Source: Anaerolineae bacterium (GTDB taxonomy: Bacteria; Chloroflexota; Anaerolineae; 4572-78; J111). Taken from it: 64,000 bases of DNA. Below are positions 9,448-17,811 of this stretch, piece by piece. Positions within the stretch are counted from its first letter, which is position 1. Every line of letters starts with the position of its first letter. The translations under genes were made by a program, and so were the position numbers. The stretch is from assembly GCA_022071955.1 (NCBI GenBank), contig JAJVIM010000037.1:15881-79880 (forward strand), in the 5' to 3' direction. Below the pieces are notes generated by a model that was not told the DNA's origin, made no database searches, and worked only from the letters and a program-made list of their open reading frames with translations.

Positions 9448-9906
9448 TTACACGGGCGGTGGCGACTCGGCCAGGGCGGCGCTGAGACAGGCGGCAAATT
9501 CGGCGGTTATTTTTTTGGCGCTTTGCTGCACCACCGCAAATCCCATTGTGGCCAGGCGGCCGCGCATGGTGATGTCCATCTGGTAATCCAGTTGGGTGCC
9601 GGCCGCAATGGGCGTTAGCTGCACGGAAAATGCGCCGGTCACAATGCTGGCCAAAGCCCTGTCCTGCGCCTTAAACGAGGCCGACAACTTTTGCGGGCTG
9701 ATTTTTTCCTCAATTTTGGCCTCGCCCTCAAAAGCTGCTTTCACCGCACCAACTTTGGCTTTCAATTTACCCCGATAGGCATCCGGCTCGGTCTGGTTAA
9801 CGCCCTCTGCGCCGGGCACACAGGCGCTCACCCGGGGAATATCCAATATAAAAGCCCAAACCGCATCGACCGGGGCCTCAATGATTAATGAATCCTGTAA
9901 TTTCAT
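9448..9906 (-). CDS. CoxG-like SRPBCC protein
   Basis: 152 aa of the CoxG (carbon monoxide dehydrogenase subunit G) family: a single START/SRPBCC hydrophobic-pocket domain beginning IEAPVDAVWAFILD and PGAEGV. It has a central IEEKISPQ and ends in a long amphipathic helix. CoxG proteins accompany molybdenum hydroxylase operons; in CO oxidisers CoxG helps anchor the enzyme to the membrane. Here it is the last gene of a minus-strand run whose molybdenum hydroxylase lies 3 kb upstream, which supports the assignment. It starts three bases after the preceding cupin gene ends, so the two are probably co-translated. It is not evidence for CO oxidation, because the large subunit lacks the CO-dehydrogenase active-site signature. 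Confidence 0.82.
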   Translation of the reverse strand: MKLQDSLIIEAPVDAVWAFILDIPRVSACVPGAEGVNQTEPDAYRGKLKAKVGAVKAAFEGEAKIEEKISPQKLSASFKAQDRALASIVTGAFSVQLTPIAAGTQLDYQMDITMRGRLATMGFAVVQQSAKKITAEFAACLSAALAESPPPV

Positions 9907-9908
9907 TG

Positions 9909-10241
9909 TTACGCTCCGGGGGCGAACCCCTGCAAAATTTCCAGACCCGCCGGGCCGGCCACAAATTGATACTGCTCGCCGCGTTCAACCCACAGCACGC
10001 ACTCAGCCGTCAGCGGCATTTCCTGGCCGTTAACCACGGCCAACCCGCTGCCCCGGATCACATACAGCAACTGGTCGGTATCGCCCTGTTGCTGTTGCGG
10101 GCCGCGCGCCTCCGCTTCAAATACCCAGCGGCAGGTTGTCATAGCGGGCACACCTATCACACCGGCATCGGCCACAATAATTTGGGTCCAACCGTCGCCC
10201 CGTTGGATTCTTACGTCGTCAACATTCACAATTATCGGCAT
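9909..10241 (-). CDS. Small cupin-domain protein
   Basis: About 110 aa forming a single beta-barrel cupin. TDQLLYVIRGSGLAVVNGQE is the first cupin motif and the second follows in VLWVERGEQYQFVAG. The usual His pair of metal-binding cupins is largely missing: there is no HxH in motif 1 and Gln/Tyr stand near motif 2. It may therefore bind a small molecule without metal. The start at 10241 is chosen because it is one base past the stop of the Gfo/Idh/MocA gene. The open frame to 10391 only overlaps that gene. Embedded in the catabolic operon, it may act as an isomerase, ligand sensor or chaperone, but no function is proven. Confidence 0.65.
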   Translation of the reverse strand: MPIIVNVDDVRIQRGDGWTQIIVADAGVIGVPAMTTCRWVFEAEARGPQQQQGDTDQLLYVIRGSGLAVVNGQEMPLTAECVLWVERGEQYQFVAGPAGLEILQGFAPGA

Positions 10242-10242
10242 A

Positions 10243-11256
10243 TCAACCCTGCTCCATTGCATAGATTTGTCCGGTTTCATAAGAGGCGATAGCCCCGCGC
10301 ACCACCTCCAACGCGGCCAGCGCCTCGGCGGCGCCCGTTTCCGGCGCGGCCTCACCCCGAATGCAACTGGCAAACTCGGCCAGTTCTTCAAGCAGCATGT
10401 TGCGGGGGTTAAAATCGATGGTTTCTCGGCCGGCGTCGCTGTGCAAAGTTAGCGTTGTGGCGGCGTCCATTTGATCGGCCTGCGGCCAGATGGACATATC
10501 GGTTTGGTAGTGCAGGCTGGCCGCCGTGCCAAACAAACGCAGGTAAAAAGTTTTGGTAACACCGTAGGCGCTGGCGAGCGACCCGCGCGCGCCGCCGGCA
10601 AACTCAAGCAGAGCCAGCCCTACATCGTCAATTTCCGCAGCAGTAGCCACCCGCGCAAACGATCCCCGCACCCGCGTAACCGGCCCCAACCAATAGTGCA
10701 GCGTATCGGCGTGATGAATGCCCAACTGCATCAGCGGGCCGCCGGGGCACGTGTCGCGGTAAAAGCGCCATTTGTCCGGCGTCAGCAGGCCCGGCAGCGA
10801 GAAATTCGCCTCGGCCAGCAGGATGGTTCCCAGCCGGCCGTCATCGAGGAGCTGCTTTACTTTTCTGGCCGCACCCAACCGCCGAAAGGCGTGTCCCACC
10901 AGCAACACCACACCGGCGGCCTGGCAGGCATCCCGAATTTTGCGGCCATCGCTCAACGTATCGGCGATGGGTTTTTCCACAAAAACGTGTTTGCCAAGTT
11001 GGGCGCAGGCCAGCGCCTGTTCGGCATGGGTGTTGTTGGGGGTTAGCAGCAGCACCGCCCGCACCCCGGGGTGGGTGATGGCCGCCTCAAAAGATGCCGC
11101 CGCTTCACACTCAAACTCGGCGGCGAAGGTGGCGCACTTTTGAGCGTTGCGGCTGTAGCACGTTACCAGCCGCAGCGAGGCGGTTTGTTTGACCGCCGGC
11201 GCCAGCCGCCGGCCCCACATGCCGGTGCCAATGAGAGCAACCCCGATTTGGTTCAT
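10243..11256 (-). CDS. Gfo/Idh/MocA family NAD(P)-dependent oxidoreductase
   Basis: 337 aa. The Rossmann nucleotide-binding loop is at the N terminus (VALIGTGMWGRRLAP). The conserved catalytic-lysine motif VFVEKPIA follows near residue 95, and a C-terminal alpha/beta domain carries the substrate-side His in QLGIHHADTLHYW. Members oxidise sugars, inositols, or imine- or hydroxyl-bearing intermediates with NAD(P). Here it sits between an alpha/beta hydrolase and a cupin, with gaps of 10 bp and 1 bp, so it is clearly part of the operon. The substrate is likely an intermediate of the ring-degradation route, which is inference. The start ATG overlaps no neighbour and follows GGAGCAG. Confidence 0.87.
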   Translation of the reverse strand: MNQIGVALIGTGMWGRRLAPAVKQTASLRLVTCYSRNAQKCATFAAEFECEAAASFEAAITHPGVRAVLLLTPNNTHAEQALACAQLGKHVFVEKPIADTLSDGRKIRDACQAAGVVLLVGHAFRRLGAARKVKQLLDDGRLGTILLAEANFSLPGLLTPDKWRFYRDTCPGGPLMQLGIHHADTLHYWLGPVTRVRGSFARVATAAEIDDVGLALLEFAGGARGSLASAYGVTKTFYLRLFGTAASLHYQTDMSIWPQADQMDAATTLTLHSDAGRETIDFNPRNMLLEELAEFASCIRGEAAPETGAAEALAALEVVRGAIASYETGQIYAMEQG

Positions 11257-11266
11257 TGCTGCTCCT

Positions 11267-12319
11267 TTACAACTGCTCGCTCAGCCAATCACCCACCAGC
11301 GGCCGGTACTTGTAGGGTAAATTGTTGCATACGTGATTGCCGTCCGGGTACATGACCAGTTCGGCGTGGGGGGCTTCGGCGGCCAGCCGTTCCGCGTGCT
11401 GCCAGGGAATGAGCCGGTCCAGCTTGCCAAAGACAACCAGCAGCGGCTGCGAAATCCGCTCGGCCACGCCGGCCAGGCTCAGTTGCAAGGCACGCTCCCG
11501 CCCTTCGGCTTCATTGGCCGCGCCGGCGTGATGCACAAATGTTTCGCGGGTTAATTGCGGTAGTTGATCCCAGCACTCACCAAAATTGTACGGCCCGCCA
11601 ATGGCCGCCACCGCCCGAATGCGCGGTTCAAAGGCGGCAACCCGGGGAGCGTAATAGCCACCCATGCTGACACCCACCAGCCCTACCCGCGCCAGATTCA
11701 AGTCGGTGCGCGCCGCCAGCCAATCCAACAAGGTTGAGACGGCCACATTGTAATCCGGCCGGATGTGCGAATGGTAGCCGGTTTCGCCCTGCCCCGGCCC
11801 GTCGAGCGAAAGGGTAGCCAGGCCGCGCTTCAAAAAAACATTTTCCCAGTTAAAAAACTCCTCTTTAGTGGAGTCCAGCCCCGGCAGCAGAATGACCAGC
11901 GGCGGTTGGGCGCTGCCGGGCGGGCGGCGCAGATTGCCCGCCATCGTAATCCCCTCGAATGGGATTTCGAGGCGCTGGGCGGTGGGGTCAAGCTGGCGGT
12001 GCGCGGCGTACAGGCTGCTCACCGCTTTATCGGCCGCAGCCCGGTATTGGGCCATGTCTACCATCCAGACAAATTTGGCAAAATGGTAGCAGAGGGCGGC
12101 CCGCACCCAGGCTTCGCCGGCGCTCACCCCCCGCCCTTTGGCCGCGGCGGCCCGGGCCAATTCGGCGTGCATATCGCCGGTGGCGCGCCAGGCGGGCAGC
12201 CATTCGGCCCAGGTTTCAAGACTTTGAGTGGTACGCACAAAATCGTTATAATCGACACCTTGCGACGTGAATCGCGGCGCCCAATTGGCGATAGCCGCCT
12301 GGACTCGTGCATCTGGCAT
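11267..12319 (-). CDS. Alpha/beta hydrolase, FrsA / pseudooxynicotine-hydrolase-like
   Basis: 350 aa, with an N-terminal helical cap of about 120 residues before the alpha/beta-hydrolase core. The triad can be placed as Ser218 in GVSMGG, Asp301 in GKLDRLIPW and His329 in PDGNH. LPGLDSTKEE supplies the oxyanion-hole region. A large N-terminal cap followed by this core is typical of the DUF1100/FrsA group. That group includes 2,6-dihydroxypseudooxynicotine hydrolase, which breaks a C-C bond in nicotine degradation. With a molybdenum hydroxylase in the same operon, a carbon-carbon hydrolase role on a hydroxylated N-heterocycle is attractive but unproven. It could equally be an esterase or lactonase. 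Confidence 0.8.
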   Translation of the reverse strand: MPDARVQAAIANWAPRFTSQGVDYNDFVRTTQSLETWAEWLPAWRATGDMHAELARAAAAKGRGVSAGEAWVRAALCYHFAKFVWMVDMAQYRAAADKAVSSLYAAHRQLDPTAQRLEIPFEGITMAGNLRRPPGSAQPPLVILLPGLDSTKEEFFNWENVFLKRGLATLSLDGPGQGETGYHSHIRPDYNVAVSTLLDWLAARTDLNLARVGLVGVSMGGYYAPRVAAFEPRIRAVAAIGGPYNFGECWDQLPQLTRETFVHHAGAANEAEGRERALQLSLAGVAERISQPLLVVFGKLDRLIPWQHAERLAAEAPHAELVMYPDGNHVCNNLPYKYRPLVGDWLSEQL

Positions 12320-12388
12320 AGCATCTTCTCCTTTTTGGCAGTTGGCTTTCTTTTTAGCGACTGAACCTCAGTCGTCCCGGCCCCACGT

Positions 12389-12766
12389 TCATATATCATC
12401 TTCCACAATCCAGATAGTTTTGAGCGGCGGCGGCGCCCAAAACTCAACAAATTTAAAATTGGCGTCGGTATCGTTTTCAAACCAGTGAATCTCTTCCGGC
12501 ACCACGATAGCGGCCATGCCCGGTTTGAGCCGATGGCTGCCCGCCGGGGTGAACATCAGACCCTCACCTTCTAAAATGACAAACATGTGGTGGCAGCCCA
12601 GGTGATAATGTTTGGCCGCCGAATCGCCGGGGTGATAGATGATGCGGTCGGCCCGCAGCCGGGTTGCGCCCACCGGCACATTTTCGGTGAGCAAATCCAG
12701 CCGGTCGCGGGTATCGCGGGTGGAGTGGAAATGGGGCAGTTGATCTTTGGTAAAAAGTTTGGCCAT
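12389..12766 (-). CDS. Metal-type cupin-domain protein
   Basis: 125 aa, one cupin barrel. Motif 1 has metal-ligand-like residues in AAKHYHLGCHHMFVILEGEG, with the His-x-His at the start, Glu at the end and an extra His. Motif 2 lies in IVVPEEIHWFEN with a His. This is unlike the second cupin in the operon, which lacks His ligands. Such stand-alone cupins include ring-cleaving dioxygenases, isomerases and storage proteins, so function is open. The start has GGAAT just upstream. It sits 70 bp upstream of the hydrolase and downstream of the molybdenum hydroxylase small subunit, from which it is separated by a repeat-filled spacer. Confidence 0.68.
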   Translation of the reverse strand: MAKLFTKDQLPHFHSTRDTRDRLDLLTENVPVGATRLRADRIIYHPGDSAAKHYHLGCHHMFVILEGEGLMFTPAGSHRLKPGMAAIVVPEEIHWFENDTDANFKFVEFWAPPPLKTIWIVEDDI

Positions 12767-13054
12767 TGGTACATTCCTTTCTATACTTTTGTACCCCTCC
12801 CCCCAACCCCCTCCCCAAATTGGGGAGGGGGAGCGATTGATTTGGTGCGATTTTGAGCGGCTTCACCGTTCAAAATCGCACCAAAAAAGTATTTCTCCCC
12901 CTTCTCCCTGAGGGACGAAGTACCCGTAGGGTGGAAGGGGGCCGGGGGGATGAGGGCAAAAGTGTAACTCTCAAATTTATTTCAGTATAAAAATAGGAAT
13001 CAGGAGTCAGGGTAGGGATTGCGAATGAACGAATTTTGCGGCACTCTTCACTCC
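12767..13054. repeat. Repeat-filled spacer inside the minus-strand operon
   Basis: The spacer holds two palindromic pieces. A C-rich/G-rich inverted pair lies around 12788-12832. A hairpin with 13-bp perfect arms lies at 12844-12856 and 12870-12882, with GGTGCGATTTTGA on the left. A G-rich stretch with TACCCGTAGGGT and a heptad remnant (GGAATCAGGAGTCAGG, about 12996-13012) complete it. On the minus strand no T-run follows the hairpin, so it is not an obvious terminator. The pieces resemble dispersed repeats seen elsewhere in the window. Confidence 0.7.
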
Positions 13055-13546
13055 TCACCCCTCTCCTGCGTCCTGAGCCTGAGCCATCGTCCTGCACTGC
13101 TGCACGGCTTCCAGAATATTGGCGTAGCTGCCGCAGCGGCATAAATTGCCGGCCAAATAGCGGCGAATAGTGTCGTCGTCCGGGCTGGCATCTTCCGCCA
13201 GCAGGGCCACCGTTGACAGAATGAAGCCCGGTGTGCAGTAGGCGCATTGAAAGGCCGAATGCTCCACATAGGCGTGCTGCACCGGATGCAACTGCTCCGG
13301 CGAAGCGAGCCCCTCGATAGTGGTGATGGTTTTACCGGCGGCCTGCACAGCCAGCAGCAGGCAACTGCTCATAGCTTGCCCGTCAATTAAAATGGTACAG
13401 GCCCCGCACATGCCAATGCCGCAGCCTTCACGCGCCCCAACCAGCCCCAACGACTCGCGCAGCACCGCCAGCAGGGTTTGGTCCGGCGAAACCGTCAATT
13501 CGTGCGGGGTTCCGTTGATTTGCAGGGTAATTTTTAACTCATTCAT
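13055..13546 (-). CDS. Molybdenum hydroxylase small subunit, 2x[2Fe-2S] (CoxS-type)
   Basis: 163 aa, the standard size. The plant-type ferredoxin cluster ligands appear in CGIGMCGAC and a further Cys. The C-terminal helical domain holds the second cluster in CAYCTPG and CRCG. It passes electrons from the molybdopterin centre of the large subunit to the FAD of the medium subunit. The start at 13546 overlaps the large-subunit stop by 8 bp (ATG inside the AAAAATGAATGA context), which implies translational coupling. The open frame to 13630 is only antisense-like overlap. The order here is medium, large, small, unlike the second copy in this window. Confidence 0.93.
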   Translation of the reverse strand: MNELKITLQINGTPHELTVSPDQTLLAVLRESLGLVGAREGCGIGMCGACTILIDGQAMSSCLLLAVQAAGKTITTIEGLASPEQLHPVQHAYVEHSAFQCAYCTPGFILSTVALLAEDASPDDDTIRRYLAGNLCRCGSYANILEAVQQCRTMAQAQDAGEG

Positions 13547-15773
13547 TTTTGATGGCTCGCAATATTTTTTCTGCCGTGAGGGGCAGATCCCGGATGCGGA
13601 CGCCCACCGCGTTAAAGATGGCGTTGGCAATGGCCGGCGCTACCGGCGGCAGGGTCATCTCGCCGATACCGTGAAACTCGCTGCCTTCGCTTTCCAGCGA
13701 GACCGTCTCCAACCGGCGCGGCGTATCCAAAAATGAAGGAATCAGGTAATCCGACAGGTTTGGGTTGATGACCTGCCCCCCCTCCGTCACAATTTCTTCC
13801 ATCACGGCCGGGCCTAACCCAAAAATAATGTTGCCGTCATTTTGCAACCGGGCCAGCGCCGGGTTGACCACCCGCCCGGCAAACGACGCCCCCACAAAAC
13901 GCAGCACCGTCACCTGCCCGGTCTCGGTGTCCACTTCAACTTCGCAAGCGCCCGCCCCCTGATGCCAGTGCGGGGTAGAAACGCCCTGCCCGGTGTCCGG
14001 GTTCAGTTCGCTTTGGGTTTGATAAACACCCATTGCTTCGAGCCGCTCCAGCCGGTTGCGGCTGACCACCTCGGCGAAGGGCATGCGCTGCGCCGGCGCA
14101 GCCACGGAGACAACCGCCCCGGCCCGGATGGCCAACTCGGCGGGGGGCTGCTCAAAAAAGGGCGCAGCGGCTTCGATTAACTTTTGCTTCAACGCCTCGG
14201 CCCCGTGCAAAATTGCCGCGCCCATCATTCCCGTGGAACGCGCCGCGCTGGTGGTGGTATCAAACGGCGTAACAGCCGTGTCCGGCCCGACCACCGCCAC
14301 CGATTCAAACGGAATGTCCAGTGCCTCGGCGGCGATTTGCCCCAGCGCGGTGTGCGCCCCCTGCCCCATTTCGACGGTGCTGGTAAATAAGGTGACGGCT
14401 CCGCCGGCGTCAACCCGTAAACGGCACTCCGACCGTGAGGTGGGGACGGTACTTTTCATCATCACCCCCAACCCGCGCCCCCGCTTTTTGTGGGGCGGGG
14501 CGGCAGTCTGCTCCGGCGGCGCGGCCCAGCCCAGCTTATCGGCGCAACTCTGCAAACATTCCACAAAGTGGATGTCGTGCATAATTTCGCCGGTGGCAAA
14601 GTGATCGCCGGGCAGCAGTAAATTTTTCAACCGCAGTTCCAGCGGGTCGAGGCCCAGCCGGTGGGCAATTGTGTCCATGTGCGATTCGTAAGCCCAGGTT
14701 GTTTGCGAACTCATCGCTCCCCGAAACGCGCCCGCGGGCGGCAGGTTGGTGTACACGCCCAGCGAGTCGACCCAAACGTGCGGGATGCGATACGGCCCCA
14801 CGGCTCGCACCATGCCCGCCGCTACCAGCCCCGGGCTGGCGTCGGCGTACGCGCCCCCGTTCCAGTGAATGGCCACCCGGCGGGCGGTAAATGTGCCATC
14901 GTTTTTAAGGCCGGACTCGATGGTGATGGTGGCCGCATGTTTGGTCACGGTGACAAATTCTTCGGCGCGGGACAGCACCAGTTTGACCGGCCGGCCGCCC
15001 GTTTTCCAGGCCAGCGCGGCGACCATCGGCTCCAAGCGCAGGTGGCCTTTGCCGCCGTACCCACCGCCCAGCGGCGGCACAATCACCCGCACCGCCGCCG
15101 GATCGAGGCCAAACAACTCGGCCAAGGCCCGCTTGACCAGATACGGGGCCTGGGTAGCCGTCCAAACTGTCAGTTGCCCGTTACGCCATTGCGCGGCGGT
15201 AACGTGCGGCTCCAGCGAGGCGTGCTGCGCCGGCGGGCTGGTGAATGTTTCCTCGACAATCACATCGGCGGCGGCAAAACCGGCCTCAATATCGCCGTGC
15301 CGGAGTTTGGCGTGTTTGAAACAGTTGTTGCCAAACGCCGAATGCAGCGCCGGCGCGCCGGTTTGCAGCGCAGCCTGCGCCTCGTAAACCGCCGGCAATT
15401 CCTCGAAATCAACTTCAATCAACTCCAGCGCCGCCTCGGCCAGCGGCAGCGATTCGGCGGCCACCAGCGCCACCGGCTCGCCAACGTAGCGCACCCGGTT
15501 GGCGGCCACCACCGGCTGGTCTTTGAACGCCGCCCCGGTGAGTAGCGCCGGCCCGCCCGGCTGCCCCAAATCGGCGGCGGTGAGCACGGCAGCCACGCCG
15601 GGCGCGTGTTGGGCAGCAGCGGCATTCAGGCCGATGATTTTGGCGTGCGGCAGCGGGCTGCGCAGCACTTTGGCCACCAGCATATGCGGCAATTTCAAAT
15701 TGACGCCATACGGCGTCGCGCCGGTTACCCGCGCTGCGGCATCGGGCATGACCATCGCTTTACCCACGGCCAT
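13539..15773 (-). CDS. Molybdopterin-binding large subunit of xanthine-dehydrogenase-family hydroxylase
   Basis: 744 aa with the aldehyde oxidase/xanthine dehydrogenase a/b hammerhead (about 15-120) and the two-part molybdopterin domain. Signatures are LGGGYGGKGHL (about 225-235), GAFRGAMSSQ (about 350-359) and the catalytic Glu region GIGEMTL near the C terminus. The enzyme would hydroxylate a carbon next to a ring nitrogen, or an aldehyde, using water as the oxygen source. The CO dehydrogenase signature AYRCSFR is absent, so CO is not expected to be the substrate. An ATG after GGAGG starts the gene. The medium subunit lies 165 bp upstream, separated by a palindromic repeat. Confidence 0.92.
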   Translation of the reverse strand: MAVGKAMVMPDAAARVTGATPYGVNLKLPHMLVAKVLRSPLPHAKIIGLNAAAAQHAPGVAAVLTAADLGQPGGPALLTGAAFKDQPVVAANRVRYVGEPVALVAAESLPLAEAALELIEVDFEELPAVYEAQAALQTGAPALHSAFGNNCFKHAKLRHGDIEAGFAAADVIVEETFTSPPAQHASLEPHVTAAQWRNGQLTVWTATQAPYLVKRALAELFGLDPAAVRVIVPPLGGGYGGKGHLRLEPMVAALAWKTGGRPVKLVLSRAEEFVTVTKHAATITIESGLKNDGTFTARRVAIHWNGGAYADASPGLVAAGMVRAVGPYRIPHVWVDSLGVYTNLPPAGAFRGAMSSQTTWAYESHMDTIAHRLGLDPLELRLKNLLLPGDHFATGEIMHDIHFVECLQSCADKLGWAAPPEQTAAPPHKKRGRGLGVMMKSTVPTSRSECRLRVDAGGAVTLFTSTVEMGQGAHTALGQIAAEALDIPFESVAVVGPDTAVTPFDTTTSAARSTGMMGAAILHGAEALKQKLIEAAAPFFEQPPAELAIRAGAVVSVAAPAQRMPFAEVVSRNRLERLEAMGVYQTQSELNPDTGQGVSTPHWHQGAGACEVEVDTETGQVTVLRFVGASFAGRVVNPALARLQNDGNIIFGLGPAVMEEIVTEGGQVINPNLSDYLIPSFLDTPRRLETVSLESEGSEFHGIGEMTLPPVAPAIANAIFNAVGVRIRDLPLTAEKILRAIKNE

Positions 15774-15781
15774 GCTGCACC

Positions 15782-15938
15782 TCCGTTAAAGCCCAAAATT
15801 TAAATAGCTGGTCCAATGTCATTCTTCACTCCGCTGCGCTTCGTTCAGAATCTCCCCAGACTCCAGTCGGTTCAGGCCGTGCACCCCGGGAGATTCTTCG
15901 GCCTTTGGCCTCAGAATGACCCGCCCGAAACGAAAAAG
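15782..15938. repeat. Dispersed palindromic repeat between medium and large subunit genes
   Basis: The stretch contains two arms that can pair: TTCGTTCAGAATCTCC near 15840-15856 and GGGAGATTCTTCGG near 15886-15900, with TTTGGCCTCAGAATGAC after that. Similar GAAGAATCT / CAGAATGAC pieces occur near 25005-25030 and, weakly, 43430-43490. No coding signal is seen. It is probably a mobile intergenic repeat that landed inside an operon. Confidence 0.65.
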
Positions 15939-16787
15939 TCATTGTCGCACCAATTCCAAAGCCCGCTGCACGTAAACCCGCACCATTTCGGTTTTGTACC
16001 AGGCCGAGCCGCGCAGATCGGGCAGGGTTTCAATGTTGGCGGCGTAACCCGCGGCGATGTCGGCAATCAAACCGGGGCGCAGCGCCTGCCCGCGAGCCAG
16101 CGCCTCAACTTCGACCAGCCGGCGGGGAACTTCGCAGGCCGCGCCAACCGCTACGCGAAGGTCAATACAGGTGTCATTTTCAAATGCAGCCAACGCGGCC
16201 ACGCCCACGCAGGGCCGATCTTCTGAGGCGCGGCTTTTGTATTTGAGATAAGTCATCCGGCTGCCGGCGGGCGGCAGCGGCACAAAAATATCGGTGATGA
16301 TCTCGTCCGGGGCTAACGCCGTGGTGTAAAAACCCAGCACAAAATCGGCCAGTGCAAGGGTACGGCTGCCGGCCGGCCCGGCCAGAGTCACAGCGGCATC
16401 GAGGGCCAGCAGCACCGCCGGCGGGTCCGAGGCGTAATCGGCTTCGGCCAGATTGCCGCCCAGCGTGGCCTGGTTTTGAATGCGCACGTTGCCCACCTCG
16501 GCGCAAGCCTGGGCCAGCGCCGGGAACTGCTCCCGCACCAGCGGCGAGCGGGCGATGCGGCGCAGCGGCGTCAGCGGCCCCAAATGCAATCCCGTCGCGT
16601 CGGCCCGGATGTAATCCAGGCCGGGTAGCCGGCCCAAACTGACCAGCACCGCCGGCGCGATCAGCTTTTGTTGCAGCATCAACACCACCGCCGTCCCCCC
16701 GGCAATAATTTTGGCCTCGTCACCGTGTTGGGCCAGCGTTTCCAGCGCCTGTGATAACGTTTCGGGTTGGACAAATTCAAAGCGCAC
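15939..16787 (-). CDS. Molybdenum hydroxylase FAD-binding medium subunit (CoxM-type)
   Basis: 282 aa with the FAD-binding PCMH fold and C-terminal CO-dehydrogenase-flavoprotein domain. The FAD pyrophosphate loop is AGGTAVVLML (about 29-38) and the second FAD motif is QATLGGNLAEADYASDPP (about 105-122). It accepts electrons from the iron-sulfur subunit and passes them to NAD+, a quinone or a cytochrome. The start is taken as the GTG at 16787, because GGAG lies 8 bases upstream and the alcohol dehydrogenase stop is one base away. An in-frame ATG at 16805 would overlap that gene and has no ribosome-binding site. Confidence 0.9.
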   Translation of the reverse strand: MRFEFVQPETLSQALETLAQHGDEAKIIAGGTAVVLMLQQKLIAPAVLVSLGRLPGLDYIRADATGLHLGPLTPLRRIARSPLVREQFPALAQACAEVGNVRIQNQATLGGNLAEADYASDPPAVLLALDAAVTLAGPAGSRTLALADFVLGFYTTALAPDEIITDIFVPLPPAGSRMTYLKYKSRASEDRPCVGVAALAAFENDTCIDLRVAVGAACEVPRRLVEVEALARGQALRPGLIADIAAGYAANIETLPDLRGSAWYKTEMVRVYVQRALELVRQ

Positions 16788-16788
16788 G

Positions 16789-17811
16789 TTATATCTCCAA
16801 CACAACCCGGCCTAAAATTTGCTGCTGGCGCAGGCGGGTGTGCAGCGATTCGGCTTCGGCCAGCGGATACACGCCGCTGACCACCGGCCGCACCTGGCCG
16901 GCCTGCACCAGCGCCGTCACCTCGGCCAGTTCGCGCTTGGTCACGTTGCGCGAGCCGAGAATCTCCCACTCGTTAGCGACCATCTGGCTGGCCTCGACAG
17001 CAAACTTGCTGCCGGTGTGAAAGCCGACAATCACCAGCCGGCCCCCTTTGCCCAATGCCCGCAAACTGGTGGGCAGAGTGGCCGCACCGGTCAATTCAAG
17101 AATGGCGTCAACGCCGCGGCCGTGGGTCCAGTCGCGGGCGGCCTGCGCAAAATCGTGCGTGGTGGGATCGATGGTTATCTCAGCGCCGTTGGCGTTGGCG
17201 GCCTCAAGTTTGGCCGGGCCAATATCCACGGCCAGCACCCGCGCCCCCATCATGCGGGCCAACTGGATGGCGTGCAGCCCCACGCCGCCGCCAGCCCCGG
17301 TAATCACAATTTGCTCGCCGGGATAGAGCCGCATTCGTTTGGTAAAAGCGTGAAACGGGGTGCCGATGGCGTTGGCCAAAATGGCCCCCTCGGCAAACGG
17401 AATCGACTCCGGCAGTTCCACCAGGTTGGCTTCCGGCACGGTGGTGTATTCGGCGTAACCGCCCGGCGTTTGAATGCCCACGTAGCCGATGAAATTTTCG
17501 CAGATGGTTTCCCGCCCGGTCTGGCAGTGGCGGCAGCGGCCGCAGGTGAGATACAGGGTTGAAGTCACTCGCTGGCCCGGCTGCCAGCGGGTCACCCCCG
17601 GCCCTAACCCGACCACCTCGCCGGCGATTTCGTGGCCCAAAATGAGCGGCACTCTGGCGTGAGCCAGTTTGCCGGCGCGAATGGTCAAATCGAACTGATC
17701 GACCGCACAGGCCCGTACCCGTACCAGCACTTCGCCGGGGCCGGGTTCGGGCGGGGGTAATTCTTTGAGCCGCAACGGGCCGCCAAATTCTTCAAGGACA
17801 AGAGCTTTCAT
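16789..17811 (-). CDS. Zinc-dependent medium-chain alcohol dehydrogenase
   Basis: 340 aa. Catalytic zinc ligands can be placed at the Cys in RACAVDQFD (about 34) and the His in LGHEIAGEV (about 59). The structural zinc site is CGRCRHCQTGRETIC, with four Cys. The NAD(P) fold carries GAGGGVGLHAIQ (about 172-183). It would oxidise an alcohol, or reduce an aldehyde or enone, in the pathway. The start overlaps the stop of the upstream amidohydrolase by 4 bp (ATGA), so they are translationally coupled, and the medium-subunit GTG follows its stop by one base. This is a tight operon and makes a pathway role very likely. Confidence 0.92.
   Translation of the reverse strand: MKALVLEEFGGPLRLKELPPPEPGPGEVLVRVRACAVDQFDLTIRAGKLAHARVPLILGHEIAGEVVGLGPGVTRWQPGQRVTSTLYLTCGRCRHCQTGRETICENFIGYVGIQTPGGYAEYTTVPEANLVELPESIPFAEGAILANAIGTPFHAFTKRMRLYPGEQIVITGAGGGVGLHAIQLARMMGARVLAVDIGPAKLEAANANGAEITIDPTTHDFAQAARDWTHGRGVDAILELTGAATLPTSLRALGKGGRLVIVGFHTGSKFAVEASQMVANEWEILGSRNVTKRELAEVTALVQAGQVRPVVSGVYPLAEAESLHTRLRQQQILGRVVLEI

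Noticed and set aside
12844-12882. Rho-independent terminator between cupin and small-subunit genes
   Set aside because: The stem is good, but no U-run follows in the direction of transcription.
9448-16787. Form I CO dehydrogenase operon
   Set aside because: CoxG-, CoxM-, CoxS- and CoxL-like genes are present, but the large subunit lacks AYRCSFR and the neighbours are aromatic or heterocycle genes.
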